Source: Anaerolineaceae bacterium
Lineage (GTDB): Bacteria > Chloroflexota > Anaerolineae > JAAYZQ01
Direction of reading: 5' to 3'
Assembly (NCBI GenBank): GCA_012514775.1
Contig: JAAYZQ010000353.1
Span: 1 to 64,000, forward strand
Length of the DNA stretch: 64,000 bases
Part shown: one piece after another, positions 49,530-61,711 of the stretch
Position numbering within the stretch: the stretch's first letter is position 1
Layout of the letters: each line of letters starts with the position of its first letter
The notes under the pieces: model-generated
What the model saw: only the letters and a program-made list of their open reading frames with translations
The model's database searches: none
Told to the model about the DNA's origin: nothing
Translations under genes and position numbers: made by a program

Positions 49530-52500
49530 TCAGGCGAGCCACACCCGGAAGGTGCGGATCTCGCAGGGCGCGATGGCAAAGGCCAGGTGCGGGCCGTCGA
49601 CCCGGACCTCGCCTATCTCTTCTTCCATGAGGTTGCACTCCACGGCGCGGCGCAGGGGCCGGCCAAAGGTGACCGTCACATCCTCGCCGCTGTACTGCCA
49701 GGCCTCGTAGAGGCGCACGATCCAGCCGTCGCCGTCCTCGGCGCGCTTGACGGTATCCAGCACCACGTGCTCGGCGTCCACGCTTGCCAGGGCAAAGGCG
49801 GGAGGCAGCGGGCCGTCGGGCTGCGCCGGGACGAGGGCCGCCCGCAGCGGATGGTTGAGCGCCTGGGCCTGGCGCACGACCCCGCCCTCGCGCCAGGTGC
49901 CGGCGTGGGGCAGCAGGCTGTAGGTCAGCAGGTGGCGCCCCTGGTCGGCCTGCGGGTCGGGATCCGTGGGCGAGCGGTGGAGGGTCAGGCGCAGGACGTT
50001 GTCCTTGACGTCGTAGCCGTGCTTGCAGTCGTTGAGGAGGGCCAGGCCGTAGTTGCCTTCCGAAAGGTCGACCCAGCGCTGGGCCGGGTTCTCGAAGTGG
50101 GCCGCATCGCCGGGCGTGTTCCAGTGGGTCGGCCGCTCGATGCTGCCGAACTGGATCTCGTAGGTGGCAAAGGTCGCCCGGATCTGGGCCGGGAAGGCGG
50201 CCTTGAGGAGGACCTGATGCTCGTGCCAGTCCAGCTCGGTGCGAAAGTCAATGCGCGGCGAGCGGCGATAGATGGTCAGCCGCTGGGTGATGGTCGAGCC
50301 GGCCAGGCGCCAGGCCAGGCGGAGGGTGCCGCGCACCGGGCCGCTCTCTTCCACGACGGCCTCCAGGAGCTCGTCCACGGGCCGCATCTTTTCGCGGTAG
50401 TGCGGGTCGAGCTCCCAGGCGTCGCCCAGCACCGGGCGGTCCTCGAAGGCCTGGAGGGCATTGGCCACCGTTCCGGGCGCCACACCGTCCTGCGGCGCAC
50501 CTGTCCTGATACCGACCCTGTGGCCAGCACGGGCGTCCGGTGTCAGGGGGTGCAGGAGCACCTCGCGGCCGGCCCGCTTGTCAAAGAGCGAGACGATGTG
50601 CCCTTTTCCGTCCAGGGCGATGCGGTAGAATGCGTTCTCCAGCCGGTCGGGGGCGACGGCCAGCTCGTTCTCCGCCCGCGGCGTCCCCTGGCACTCACGT
50701 GCAGGGCAAGTGTCGCCCTGGACCAGGGGGAGGGCGCGGTAACCAAGGGGCGGGATCTCGGGCGTCTCCAGCAGGAGACGGGTGCGGGCGCCCTCGCGGA
50801 CCACCTGGGAGGGGAGGGGCGTGCCGTCGTCGTCGAGGATATGCTTGCCGGCCAGGGCGCTCCCCGGCGGGCAGGGCAGCGAGACCACGTCGCGGCGAGG
50901 CCAGGCCAGGGGATTGAAAACCACCACGGACTCGCCATCGGTGCGGATGCCTGCCAGGAGGCGGTTTTGTGCCTCGCGGCGAGCCCGGGCGCCAACGCCG
51001 GCGACCCACGCATAGTCGGCCAGGCTGTCCTCGTGGACGTCGTGGATGGACGTGCCGGGCAGGATGTCGTGGAACTGGAGGAGCAGCAGCCGCTCCCAGC
51101 CGCGGCGCAGGGCGGCGTGGGGGTAGCGGTCCTCGCCGCGTAGGACGTCGGCCAGGGCGCACAGCCACTCGGCGTCGTGGTAGAGGGCCTCGGCGCGGCG
51201 GTTGGCCCGCTTGTTGCGGCTCTGGGAGGTGTAGGCCCCCCGGGCCGACTCCTGGTACAGCTCGCCGTCCCACACGGGCAGCGACGCGCCTCGCGGATCG
51301 ACCCGGCGCTCCAGCCGCCGGAAAAAGCCCTCTACCGTGTCGAGACGCACGGCGGGATGGCCGGGCAGGCACTCCTGGGCGCGGGCTGCCTCCAGCATGG
51401 CGGGCATGGGCCCGCCCCCGCCGTCGCCCCAGCCGTAGGTCATGAGGGTCTCGTCGCTGAGCTCTTTTTGGCGATAGTTCCGCCAGTTGGCCAGCACCTG
51501 CTCGGGCGACAAGTCGCCAATGTAGGTGTAGCGGCCGCCTGGCTCGTCGCTGGTGGTGATGAGGTGGGCCAGGACCTCGGAGCCGTCCATGCCGCGCCAG
51601 CGAAAGACGTCGTAGGGAAACTGCCCGAAGGCGCTGCGGCCGATGGCCGCCGTGGCAAAGTATTTGATCCCGCTGCGGCGCATCAACTGGGGCAGGACCC
51701 ACGAAAACCCGAAAGAGTCGGGCAGCCACAGGACCGTCGGGTCCAGGCCAAACTCCCGCCGGGCGAATTCCTTGCCCAGGAGGATCTGGCGCACCAGGGC
51801 CTCGCCGCCCGGCAGGTTGGTGTCGAACTCGACCCACGAGCCGCCCAGCACCTCCCAGCGGCCCTCGGCGACCCGCTCCTTGATCCGGGCATAGATCTCG
51901 GGCGCGTCCTCGCGGACGAACTGGTAGAGCTGGGGCGACGAGTGGCTGAAGCGAAACTCCGGATACTGGCGCATGAGGTGCAGCATAGTGGAAAAGGTGC
52001 GCGTCGCCTTCTCGCGGGTGTGGTGCAGGCGCCACATCCAGGCCATGTCGATGTGCGAATGGCCCACGGCGGCCACCGTGGGCCGGATCTCAGGGCCGCC
52101 GGCGGCCTCCATGGCACTGGCGAGGACGGCGTGGGCGCGGGGCACTGACGCGTAAAAGGCCGGCGACGGCCCCTGGAAAAGGTCGAGGCAACGCCAGGCG
52201 TCGTCGAGGGCCTCGAGGAGGGCCACACGGCGCGGGTCGTTCTCGTCCTGGAGGCAGGCCACGCGCAACACGGTGTCGGCCAGGTGGTAGAAGCGCTCCG
52301 TGGCGGGATCGATGCGCACGAGCTGGGCCAGGCGGAACCGCCGGCGGTCGGGCACGCCATAGATGCCGCTCCAGGCGCGGAGGGCGACGGTGAGCTCGCC
52401 CCGTGCCAGGAGCTCGGGCGGCAGCCAGGCCTCCTCGTGCCAGTAGTCGATGGCCTGGAGCCGCTCGCCGTCGACGTAGAGTTGGGTCTCGGCCGTGGAC

Positions 52501-52793
52501 AGGCCGCCGTCCCGCGGCCCGACCAGGAAGCGGACGGCGACCCGCCCGGCGTCTCGCTGCCAGGCGGGAGGTACGGCCACGCGGGCACGGAACCAGGCCA
52601 CCTGGTCGTAGCCGCCCCACGTCTCGCCCACGGAAAAGCCGGCCCAGGCGGCGTCGTCAAAATCGGGCGCCTCGGCGCCGGGGCAGTCGCCGGCGTGCAT
52701 CTTGAATCGCGGGATGTCCAGCGCCTCGCGAACGATGGCCTGGCGGACGTCCCGCAAGTGGCGTTCTATCTTGGCAATCACCAGTTTTTGCAT
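49530..52793 (-). CDS. GH38 alpha-mannosidase (copy II)
   Basis: A 1087-residue tandem paralogue of copy I, with the zinc motif AVGHSHIDMAWMWR and nucleophile LWLPDSFGFSWVLPQL. Shared blocks include ERHLRDVRQAI/ERQLREVRAAI at the start, WGGYDQVAWFR, FLVGPRDGG.STAE, GDGGGGP, FHDILPG.SI, and a C-terminal VECNL...FRVW. Most differences lie in surface loops and in the segment after residue ~770, where copy II carries about 20 extra residues. ATG 52793 stands one base past the ROK kinase stop and follows GGAAGG. Duplication with divergence suggests different linkage or chain-length preference. Confidence 0.93.
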   Translation of the reverse strand: MQKLVIAKIERHLRDVRQAIVREALDIPRFKMHAGDCPGAEAPDFDDAAWAGFSVGETWGGYDQVAWFRARVAVPPAWQRDAGRVAVRFLVGPRDGGLSTAETQLYVDGERLQAIDYWHEEAWLPPELLARGELTVALRAWSGIYGVPDRRRFRLAQLVRIDPATERFYHLADTVLRVACLQDENDPRRVALLEALDDAWRCLDLFQGPSPAFYASVPRAHAVLASAMEAAGGPEIRPTVAAVGHSHIDMAWMWRLHHTREKATRTFSTMLHLMRQYPEFRFSHSSPQLYQFVREDAPEIYARIKERVAEGRWEVLGGSWVEFDTNLPGGEALVRQILLGKEFARREFGLDPTVLWLPDSFGFSWVLPQLMRRSGIKYFATAAIGRSAFGQFPYDVFRWRGMDGSEVLAHLITTSDEPGGRYTYIGDLSPEQVLANWRNYRQKELSDETLMTYGWGDGGGGPMPAMLEAARAQECLPGHPAVRLDTVEGFFRRLERRVDPRGASLPVWDGELYQESARGAYTSQSRNKRANRRAEALYHDAEWLCALADVLRGEDRYPHAALRRGWERLLLLQFHDILPGTSIHDVHEDSLADYAWVAGVGARARREAQNRLLAGIRTDGESVVVFNPLAWPRRDVVSLPCPPGSALAGKHILDDDGTPLPSQVVREGARTRLLLETPEIPPLGYRALPLVQGDTCPARECQGTPRAENELAVAPDRLENAFYRIALDGKGHIVSLFDKRAGREVLLHPLTPDARAGHRVGIRTGAPQDGVAPGTVANALQAFEDRPVLGDAWELDPHYREKMRPVDELLEAVVEESGPVRGTLRLAWRLAGSTITQRLTIYRRSPRIDFRTELDWHEHQVLLKAAFPAQIRATFATYEIQFGSIERPTHWNTPGDAAHFENPAQRWVDLSEGNYGLALLNDCKHGYDVKDNVLRLTLHRSPTDPDPQADQGRHLLTYSLLPHAGTWREGGVVRQAQALNHPLRAALVPAQPDGPLPPAFALASVDAEHVVLDTVKRAEDGDGWIVRLYEAWQYSGEDVTVTFGRPLRRAVECNLMEEEIGEVRVDGPHLAFAIAPCEIRTFRVWLA

Positions 52794-52794
52794 G

Positions 52795-53763
52795 TTAACC
52801 TTCCAGGGCCGTGAGGGCCACGGCCAGCCCGGCATAGTCGCCCACCCTCTCGCCCAGGCCGGCGGGCACCACGCGGCAGGCTTGCAAGGCGCGAGGATGC
52901 GCCTCGGCGCGCAGGATCGACAGGGCCACGGGCTCGAGGAGGGGCTGCTGCCGGCCATAGATGCCGCCCAGGACGATGCGCTCCGGGTTCAGGACGTCGA
53001 CGAGAACCGCCAGGGCGCGCCCCAGCGCCCGCCCCACGACGGCAAATATATCCAGGGCCAGGGGATCGCCTTCCCGGGCCGCCAGGCCGACGGCCTCGGC
53101 GGTGATGCCCTCCAGCCCGGCCAGGTCGGGGCAGAAGGCGGGTGGCTGGCCTTGCTCGATGGCTTCCAGGGCCCGCGCCTGGGCCAGGCGGGCGATGCCG
53201 CCGCCGCTGCAAAAGCCCTCGAAAGAGCCGCGCTTGCCATAGCCCGGCGGGCCGTCGTCGGCCAGGCGGACGTGGCCCACCTCGCCGGCCATGTCGCTGG
53301 CGCCGGCGTAGAGGCGCCCGTCCAGGATGAGGCCGGCGCCCATCCCCGTGCCAAAGGTCAGGAAGACGAGGCTGCGGTAGCCGCGCCCCGCGCCCCAGCG
53401 CCACTCGGCCAGGGCGCAGGCGTTGGCGTCGTTCTGGAGGGCCGCCGGCACCGGCCAGCGGTCGCGAAAGGGCGCCAGGACGTCGACGCCGTCCCAGGCG
53501 GGGAGGTTGGGCGGCGAGAGGACCAGCCCCCGGGCGCTGTCGAGGGGCCCGCCGCAGCTCACGCCCACGGCCGCCAGCCGCCCCCCGGGCACGCGCTGCA
53601 GCAGGTCGGCCAGCCCGGCGGCCAACCGCTCCAGCGCCTCGCCGGGCGCGGACGGCGTGGGGAACTGCCGGCGCTCCAGCAGCTCCGGGGTCTCTCCTGG
53701 CAGCCTCGCCAGGCAGACGGCACACTTGGTGCCGCCGATGTCGATGCCTGCCAGGAGTCTCAT
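52795..53763 (-). CDS. ROK-family sugar kinase lacking the zinc cysteines
   Basis: A 322-residue ROK protein without a DNA-binding domain, so a kinase: phosphate loop LLAGIDIGGTKCAV at the start, catalytic Asp in LQNDANACALAEW (~residue 115), FGTGMGAGLI, and AGEVGHVRL with the zinc-site His. The usual CxCGxxGCxE zinc cluster reads PGYGKRGSFE, with all three cysteines replaced; some fructokinase-like ROKs tolerate this. Likely substrate here is fructose, mannose or a related hexose released by the cluster. ATG 53763 overlaps the SIS gene's stop as ATGA. Confidence 0.88.
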   Translation of the reverse strand: MRLLAGIDIGGTKCAVCLARLPGETPELLERRQFPTPSAPGEALERLAAGLADLLQRVPGGRLAAVGVSCGGPLDSARGLVLSPPNLPAWDGVDVLAPFRDRWPVPAALQNDANACALAEWRWGAGRGYRSLVFLTFGTGMGAGLILDGRLYAGASDMAGEVGHVRLADDGPPGYGKRGSFEGFCSGGGIARLAQARALEAIEQGQPPAFCPDLAGLEGITAEAVGLAAREGDPLALDIFAVVGRALGRALAVLVDVLNPERIVLGGIYGRQQPLLEPVALSILRAEAHPRALQACRVVPAGLGERVGDYAGLAVALTALEG

Positions 53764-54410
53764 CGTGGGAAAAACTCTTCCTCCAGCTTGCGGCACAGGG
53801 CGTGGTACAGCGCCTGGTGGGCGCGCTGGATTTCGGCCGTGTCGCCCGGGCGGGTGGCCCCTGGCGGGACGCACAGTGCTACGTCGCACAGGGCGGACAT
53901 CTCGCCGCCGCCGGGCCCCGTCAGCCCGACGGTCGCCACGCCTGCGGCGCGGGCTACGCGCAGGGCGTGGAGCACGTTCCGGGAGTTGCCCGAGGTGCTG
54001 ATGGCCAGGAGCACGTCGCCGGGCCGGCCGTAGCCGTACACCTGCTGGGCAAAGACCATCTCGGCCGCCGTGTCGTTGGCCACGGCGGTGATGAGGGACG
54101 TCTGGCTCGTCAGGGAGATGGCGGGTAGCGCCCCCTGGAGGTGCTCGGCCAGGTAACGGCCCTCCCGGGCATAGAGGGCGTGCAGGTGCTCACGCTCGGT
54201 GCGGGACAGCGCCCGGCGCCGGTCAAAGCCCTTCATCAGCTCGCCCACGATGTGCTCGCTGTCGGCGGCGCTGCCACCGTTGCCACACACCAGGAGCTTG
54301 CCGCCCTCGCGAAAGGCGCGGCTCAACAGGTCAAAGGCGCGTTCCAGGTCGGGCAGGCAGGGCGCCAGCTCGGGCACCTGCTCGCAGAGAAAATCAAAGG
54401 TATCATCCAT
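53760..54410 (-). CDS. SIS-domain phosphosugar isomerase-like protein (GmhA type)
   Basis: A 216-residue single SIS domain like GmhA/DiaA: LLVCGNGGSAADSEHIVGEL (~residues 40-59), a helix-rich insert, then SLTSQTSLITAVAND and LLAISTSGNSRNVLHAL. The closest functional model, sedoheptulose-7-phosphate isomerase, would be out of place in a mannoside cluster, so it may act on another phosphosugar or bind one as a regulator. It starts seven bases after the DUF1537 kinase stop and its stop overlaps the ROK start. Confidence 0.88.
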   Translation of the reverse strand: MDDTFDFLCEQVPELAPCLPDLERAFDLLSRAFREGGKLLVCGNGGSAADSEHIVGELMKGFDRRRALSRTEREHLHALYAREGRYLAEHLQGALPAISLTSQTSLITAVANDTAAEMVFAQQVYGYGRPGDVLLAISTSGNSRNVLHALRVARAAGVATVGLTGPGGGEMSALCDVALCVPPGATRPGDTAEIQRAHQALYHALCRKLEEEFFPR

Positions 54411-54417
54411 TCTTCTA

Positions 54418-55728
54418 TCACTCTTTCAAATGGGCGACCGCCTGCTTCAGGAAATCGGGGGTGCCAAAGCTGCCCGATTTCAGCACCAGGAGCAGGGGCG
54501 GCGAGCCCAGGGATATGCACGATGGCAGGCCGGGCTGGATCTCGCGCCAGACGCGCACGGCGTCCACTCCCAGGCGGGCGCACACGGCGGCCGACGTCTC
54601 GCCGCCGGCGACGACCAGGCGGGCCAGCCCGGCCCGGGCGGCCAGGCCGGCGGCGAGCTCGGCCAGCGCCCCGGAGACCAGGCGCGAGACCTCGCTCAAC
54701 GACAGGCCGCGGGCCCGGCCCGCGGCGCGGGTGCGGGCCACGGCCTCCGGACTGTTGGCCGCATAGAGCAGGGCGTCGCGCCCGGCCAAGAGGTGGGCGC
54801 CAAGCTCCCGGTCCAGGACTTCCAGGGCGGCCCGGCGCTCGTCGCCGTCAAAGAGGCGCAGGGTGTCCAGCTCCAGTGCCGGGACGTCCCGGGCGGACAG
54901 GTGGCGGATCTGGGCCAGGGTCTGGGGCATGAGGCTGCCGGCCACGCACAGCACGGCGGCGGGTGCAGCCGCGGGCAGCACGGCCGCCGCCTCGAAGGCT
55001 TGCCGGCCCACAGGCCTGGGATAGACCGGCTCCCAGGCAGCAGGCAGCTCCTCGGCCAGGGCCGAGCTGCCACACAGGACCGGATAGTCCCAGGCCGCCC
55101 GGGCGATGGTCTCCAGGGCTTCCTGGTCCGCCACGTCCAGGATGAGATAGTTGCAGCCGGAGCGCATGGCGGCGATCTCGCGGCGCAGCGCCGCCGGCCC
55201 CCGTTCCACGACGTCGTGGCCGATGCGCGCCACCCGGCGCCGCGTCTGCGTCCCGAGGATCTCGACCAGGTTCGAGCGGGTCATGGGGTGCACCGGGTCG
55301 TTGCGGAACTCGGACTCTTCCAGGCGCACGCCATGGACATAATGTATGCCGTCGATGGTCAGCCGCCCGTTCCTGGGAAAGCCCAGGACGACGAGGGCAA
55401 ATTCCTGCTCCAGGGCATCGAGCATGGCGTCGAATTCCGCCCCGATGTTGCCCCGGAACACGGAGCAGGTCTTGTTAAAGAACTGCCGGCAGCCGGCGGC
55501 CTGCAATTGGCGGGTGGCCGCCTGGACCTTGTCGTAGGCCACCCTGGCGGGGTCGAGGCGCGAGCTGGTGTTCAGGATGGCCACGTCGGGCACCCCCAGT
55601 CCCTCTTCGTGGCGAAAGGGGACCGCCGGGTCCCAGGTGTAGACGTGGACCAGGTAGCCCGACCGGGCGAACATGATGCCGATGTCGTTGGCGCCCGTGA
55701 TGTCGTCGGCGACGACGCCCATCTTCAT
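54418..55728 (-). CDS. Four-carbon acid sugar kinase family protein (DUF1537)
   Basis: A 436-residue kinase of the OtnK/DtnK family: VVADDITGANDIGIMFA at the N-terminus, FNKTCSVFRGNIGAE (~95), and the C-terminal nucleotide domain with LVVAGGETSAAV, ISLGSPPLLLVLKSGSFG. Characterised members phosphorylate threonate, erythronate or 3-oxo-acid sugars. A partner aldolase is usually encoded nearby; the class II aldolase at 45414-46268 could serve. ATG 55728 follows AGGAGG by eight bases and overlaps the stop of a 47-codon gene as ATGA. Confidence 0.9.
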   Translation of the reverse strand: MKMGVVADDITGANDIGIMFARSGYLVHVYTWDPAVPFRHEEGLGVPDVAILNTSSRLDPARVAYDKVQAATRQLQAAGCRQFFNKTCSVFRGNIGAEFDAMLDALEQEFALVVLGFPRNGRLTIDGIHYVHGVRLEESEFRNDPVHPMTRSNLVEILGTQTRRRVARIGHDVVERGPAALRREIAAMRSGCNYLILDVADQEALETIARAAWDYPVLCGSSALAEELPAAWEPVYPRPVGRQAFEAAAVLPAAAPAAVLCVAGSLMPQTLAQIRHLSARDVPALELDTLRLFDGDERRAALEVLDRELGAHLLAGRDALLYAANSPEAVARTRAAGRARGLSLSEVSRLVSGALAELAAGLAARAGLARLVVAGGETSAAVCARLGVDAVRVWREIQPGLPSCISLGSPPLLLVLKSGSFGTPDFLKQAVAHLKE

Positions 55729-55868
55729 CTGGCCTGCCTCCTGCGGGGCCGGTAGCCCGCGTTCTCCAAATAATCTGCAACGGCCGCGACCCCGGGCCCC
55801 GCCGGCCGCAGCCCCGGGCCGGCAGCCCGGGCGGCGAAGGCCATGCGGCAGGCCGCCTCCACGGTCAT
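55725..55868 (-). CDS. 47-residue protein locked between two ATGA overlaps
   Basis: A 47-codon frame starting ATG 55868 (MTVEAACRMAF ...) and ending TGA 55727-55725. Its start shares ATGA with the stop of the beta-mannosidase gene and its stop shares ATGA with the start of the DUF1537 kinase gene. Two four-base overlaps in a row, in the right phase, argue strongly that it is translated as part of the operon. The peptide is helical and basic at its end (YRPRRRQAR), with VAAVADYLENAGY in the middle. No family recognised. It could be a stand-alone small subunit or a coupling frame. Confidence 0.65.
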   Translation of the reverse strand: MTVEAACRMAFAARAAGPGLRPAGPGVAAVADYLENAGYRPRRRQAR

Positions 55869-58491
55869 AGACATAACTCTAACACCTGCGTATTCCAGCC
55901 GGCGACCTCCAGCCGCCGGTCCTCCGGCGCCACGCCCAGCCAGGTGACGGGCACCTGGCGGGCCTCGCCGGGCAAAAGGCAGAAATAGTTCTCGGCGATG
56001 GCGGCATGGCCCGCGGCGTGCACGTCGCGGGCGTCTTCCAGCCAGACCATGAGAGCCGCGGTGGCGTCCGCGTTGCGGACCGTCACCAGCCAATCTCGAA
56101 CGTCGGGCGGCTCCGCCCTTGTCGGGGCGTTGTCCGGTACGGGCGATGCGGGGGCGACGCACGCCTCCAGGTGGGTGGCGGGCGCCGACACGAGCGGTGC
56201 CAGGCTCGCGCCCCGGACAAAGAGGTAGCGGTTGCGGGACAGCGCCTGGCCGTCGGTGCCGGTGAGGCCTAGGTCCAGGAAGAACACCTCGTCGTCGATG
56301 GCGGCCAGGGCGTGGGAAATGTCGCCCAGGCGGGCCGCGGCGTTGGCCGGGCAGGTGACGGGCAGGGAACGGCTAGCGTACCGCCGGCCGCCCAGGCCGC
56401 TGAGGGCCAGCTCCAGCTTCGCCGGCAAGTCCTCCAGGCCGGAATTGTTGGCCCAGGCTTCGGCCTGGAAGGTCTCGTGGCCGGCCCACGCCTGCCGGTC
56501 AAAGCGGGCCGAGACGTGCACCGGCTCGTAGGCCGCGGCCAGGGCATAGTAGGCCGGCTTGGGGCGCGCGTAATAGTCGACGGCCGAGGTGCAGGCCGCC
56601 ATGGGGTAGGGCTCGTTGAACTGCCAGGGCAGGCTGCCGCTGTTGTGATACTTGCGCCGGCGGTCGGCCTCCACGGCGTAGCGCAGGCCGTCGGCCTGGA
56701 GGAACTGCGCGGCGCGCACGGTGGCGCCCACGTCGGGCAGGTGGCCAAAGGCGGCGCGGAGCGTGCCCTCCTTGAGCCACCAGGCACCCAGGTGGAACCA
56801 GGCCGGGTTGTCCAGGCTGACGGGCCATTGCCGGGCGGGCGGAATGGTGGCGTCCAGGGTCCGCCGGTTGGTAATGCCCTCCACGCCGAACTCGGAGTGG
56901 AGGAGGGAGGCGCCACGGTTGTAGAGGGTGAAATGGCCCTCCAGGCCCTGGTGCTCCCAGGGGCCGTGGACGTCGTGCATGCCCCCTGGATTCCTGTTCA
57001 GGACCTCCAGGCAGTTGTTGAACTCGGGCCCCGAGGGCGACGTGGGCAGCCACAGCCGGTCCGAGTCCTGCTCCCGGACGGCGGTGACCAGGGCGGCCAG
57101 GGCCGGGTGGTCGTCGTCGAGGGGGCGGCCTTCAGCCGTGCTCAGCTCGTTGCCACCGCACCAGATGGCCAGGGAGGGGTGGTTGCGCTTGCGGGCCACG
57201 ATCTGCCGCGCCTCGGCGGCGAGCATGGCCACGAAGGTCGGGTCGTCGGGCGCCACGTTCTCGATGCCCGAGCTGGACTGGATGAACTCCTGCCAGACCA
57301 GGATGCCCAGGCGGTCGCAGCGGTCGTAAAAGGCATCCTTCTCAATCAGGCCGCCACCCCAGACGCGAAGCAGGTTCACGTGGGCGGAGCGGGCCAGGCC
57401 GAGGAGCCGCTCCAGCCTGGCGGGGCGCTCGGGGCCGTAGAGCAGGTCCATGGGCACCCAGTTCCAGCCCTTGAGGTAGACCTTCCGGCCATTGGCGACG
57501 AGGGTATAGGGCCGGGCCTCGCCCGCCGAGTCGGCATCGTTGGCCACCCACTCCAGGCGGCGCAGCCCAAAGGGCACCCGCCGCTCGTCGGACGGCGTCG
57601 CGGGCTCGTCCAGGTCGACGACGCGGATCTCGGCGCGGTAGAGGGGCTGCTCGCCACAGCCGTTGGGCCACCAAAGCCGCGGCTGGGCGACCTCCAGAGT
57701 CGTGGCAAAGCGGCCGGCGCCGGCCGCCAGCTCCTGCTCCCCGGCGTCGCGGGCCACGACGCGGCCTTCGGGGTCGCGGACGATCACCTCCACAGCCGCC
57801 CGGGCCGGCCGGCTGGCCGAGAGGCCCACCTGCACCCGGACCATGGCCCCGTCCAGGCCCTCGCCCAGGTGGGGGCGCACCCAGGCGTCCTCGATGCGCA
57901 CCGCGCCGCTGATCTCCAGGCTCACGCCGTCCCAGATGCCCAGGTGTACCAGGCGCGGGCAAAAGTCCCACCAGTAGTTCATGCGCGTCTTGTAGGTGCG
58001 CACCAGGCTCGTGCGGCCCACCTGGGGCTGTTCCACAGGCGCGGGCTCCAGGACCACGGCAAGGAGGTTCTCGTCGCCAAAGCGCAGCCGGTCGCCGACC
58101 TCAAAGGCGGCGGGCGTGAACATGCTGCGATGCTCGCCCAGCTTCTCGCCGTTGAGGTAAAAGCCGGCCTCGTAGTCGACGCCTTCGAAGCGCAGGCGGA
58201 TGCTCCGGCCCCGGTGCTCCGGCCCCACCGTAAAGCGCTTCTTGTACAGCCAGGTGCGCTGGGATGCCCACTCGGCCAGGAGCGTGTTGCGTTCGACGTA
58301 GGGGCTGGCAATCTCGCCCGCCTGCCACAGGTCGTGCTGCACGCTGCCGGGAACCGTCGCCGGCAACCAGCCGAGGCGATCCCGGCTGCCCGGCTTTTCC
58401 GCGTCGCGCCACACCCAATCCAGGCCGACGTAGGGTTTGCACAGCCAGTCGCTGCCGTCGAGGGAAATGGTCGTCGCCATCAGCGGCTGTT

Positions 58492-58495
<4 letters not shown>
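55865..58495 (-). CDS. GH2 beta-mannosidase
   Basis: An 876-residue GH2 enzyme of the beta-mannosidase branch. An N-terminal jelly roll (WLPATVPGSVQHDLWQAGEI, VDYEAGFYLNGEKLGEH), an Ig-like domain and the catalytic barrel follow each other. The acid/base Glu is in SLAIWCGGNELS (~residue 450) and the nucleophile Glu in LLHSEFGVEGI (~535). RVWGGGLIEKDAFYDRCDRLGILVWQEF is characteristic of beta-mannosidases. No signal peptide; it works on imported oligosaccharides beside the alpha-mannosidases. The GTG start overlaps the preceding stop (GTGA); its own stop overlaps the 47-codon gene. Confidence 0.93.
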
Positions 58496-61711
<3,216 letters not shown>

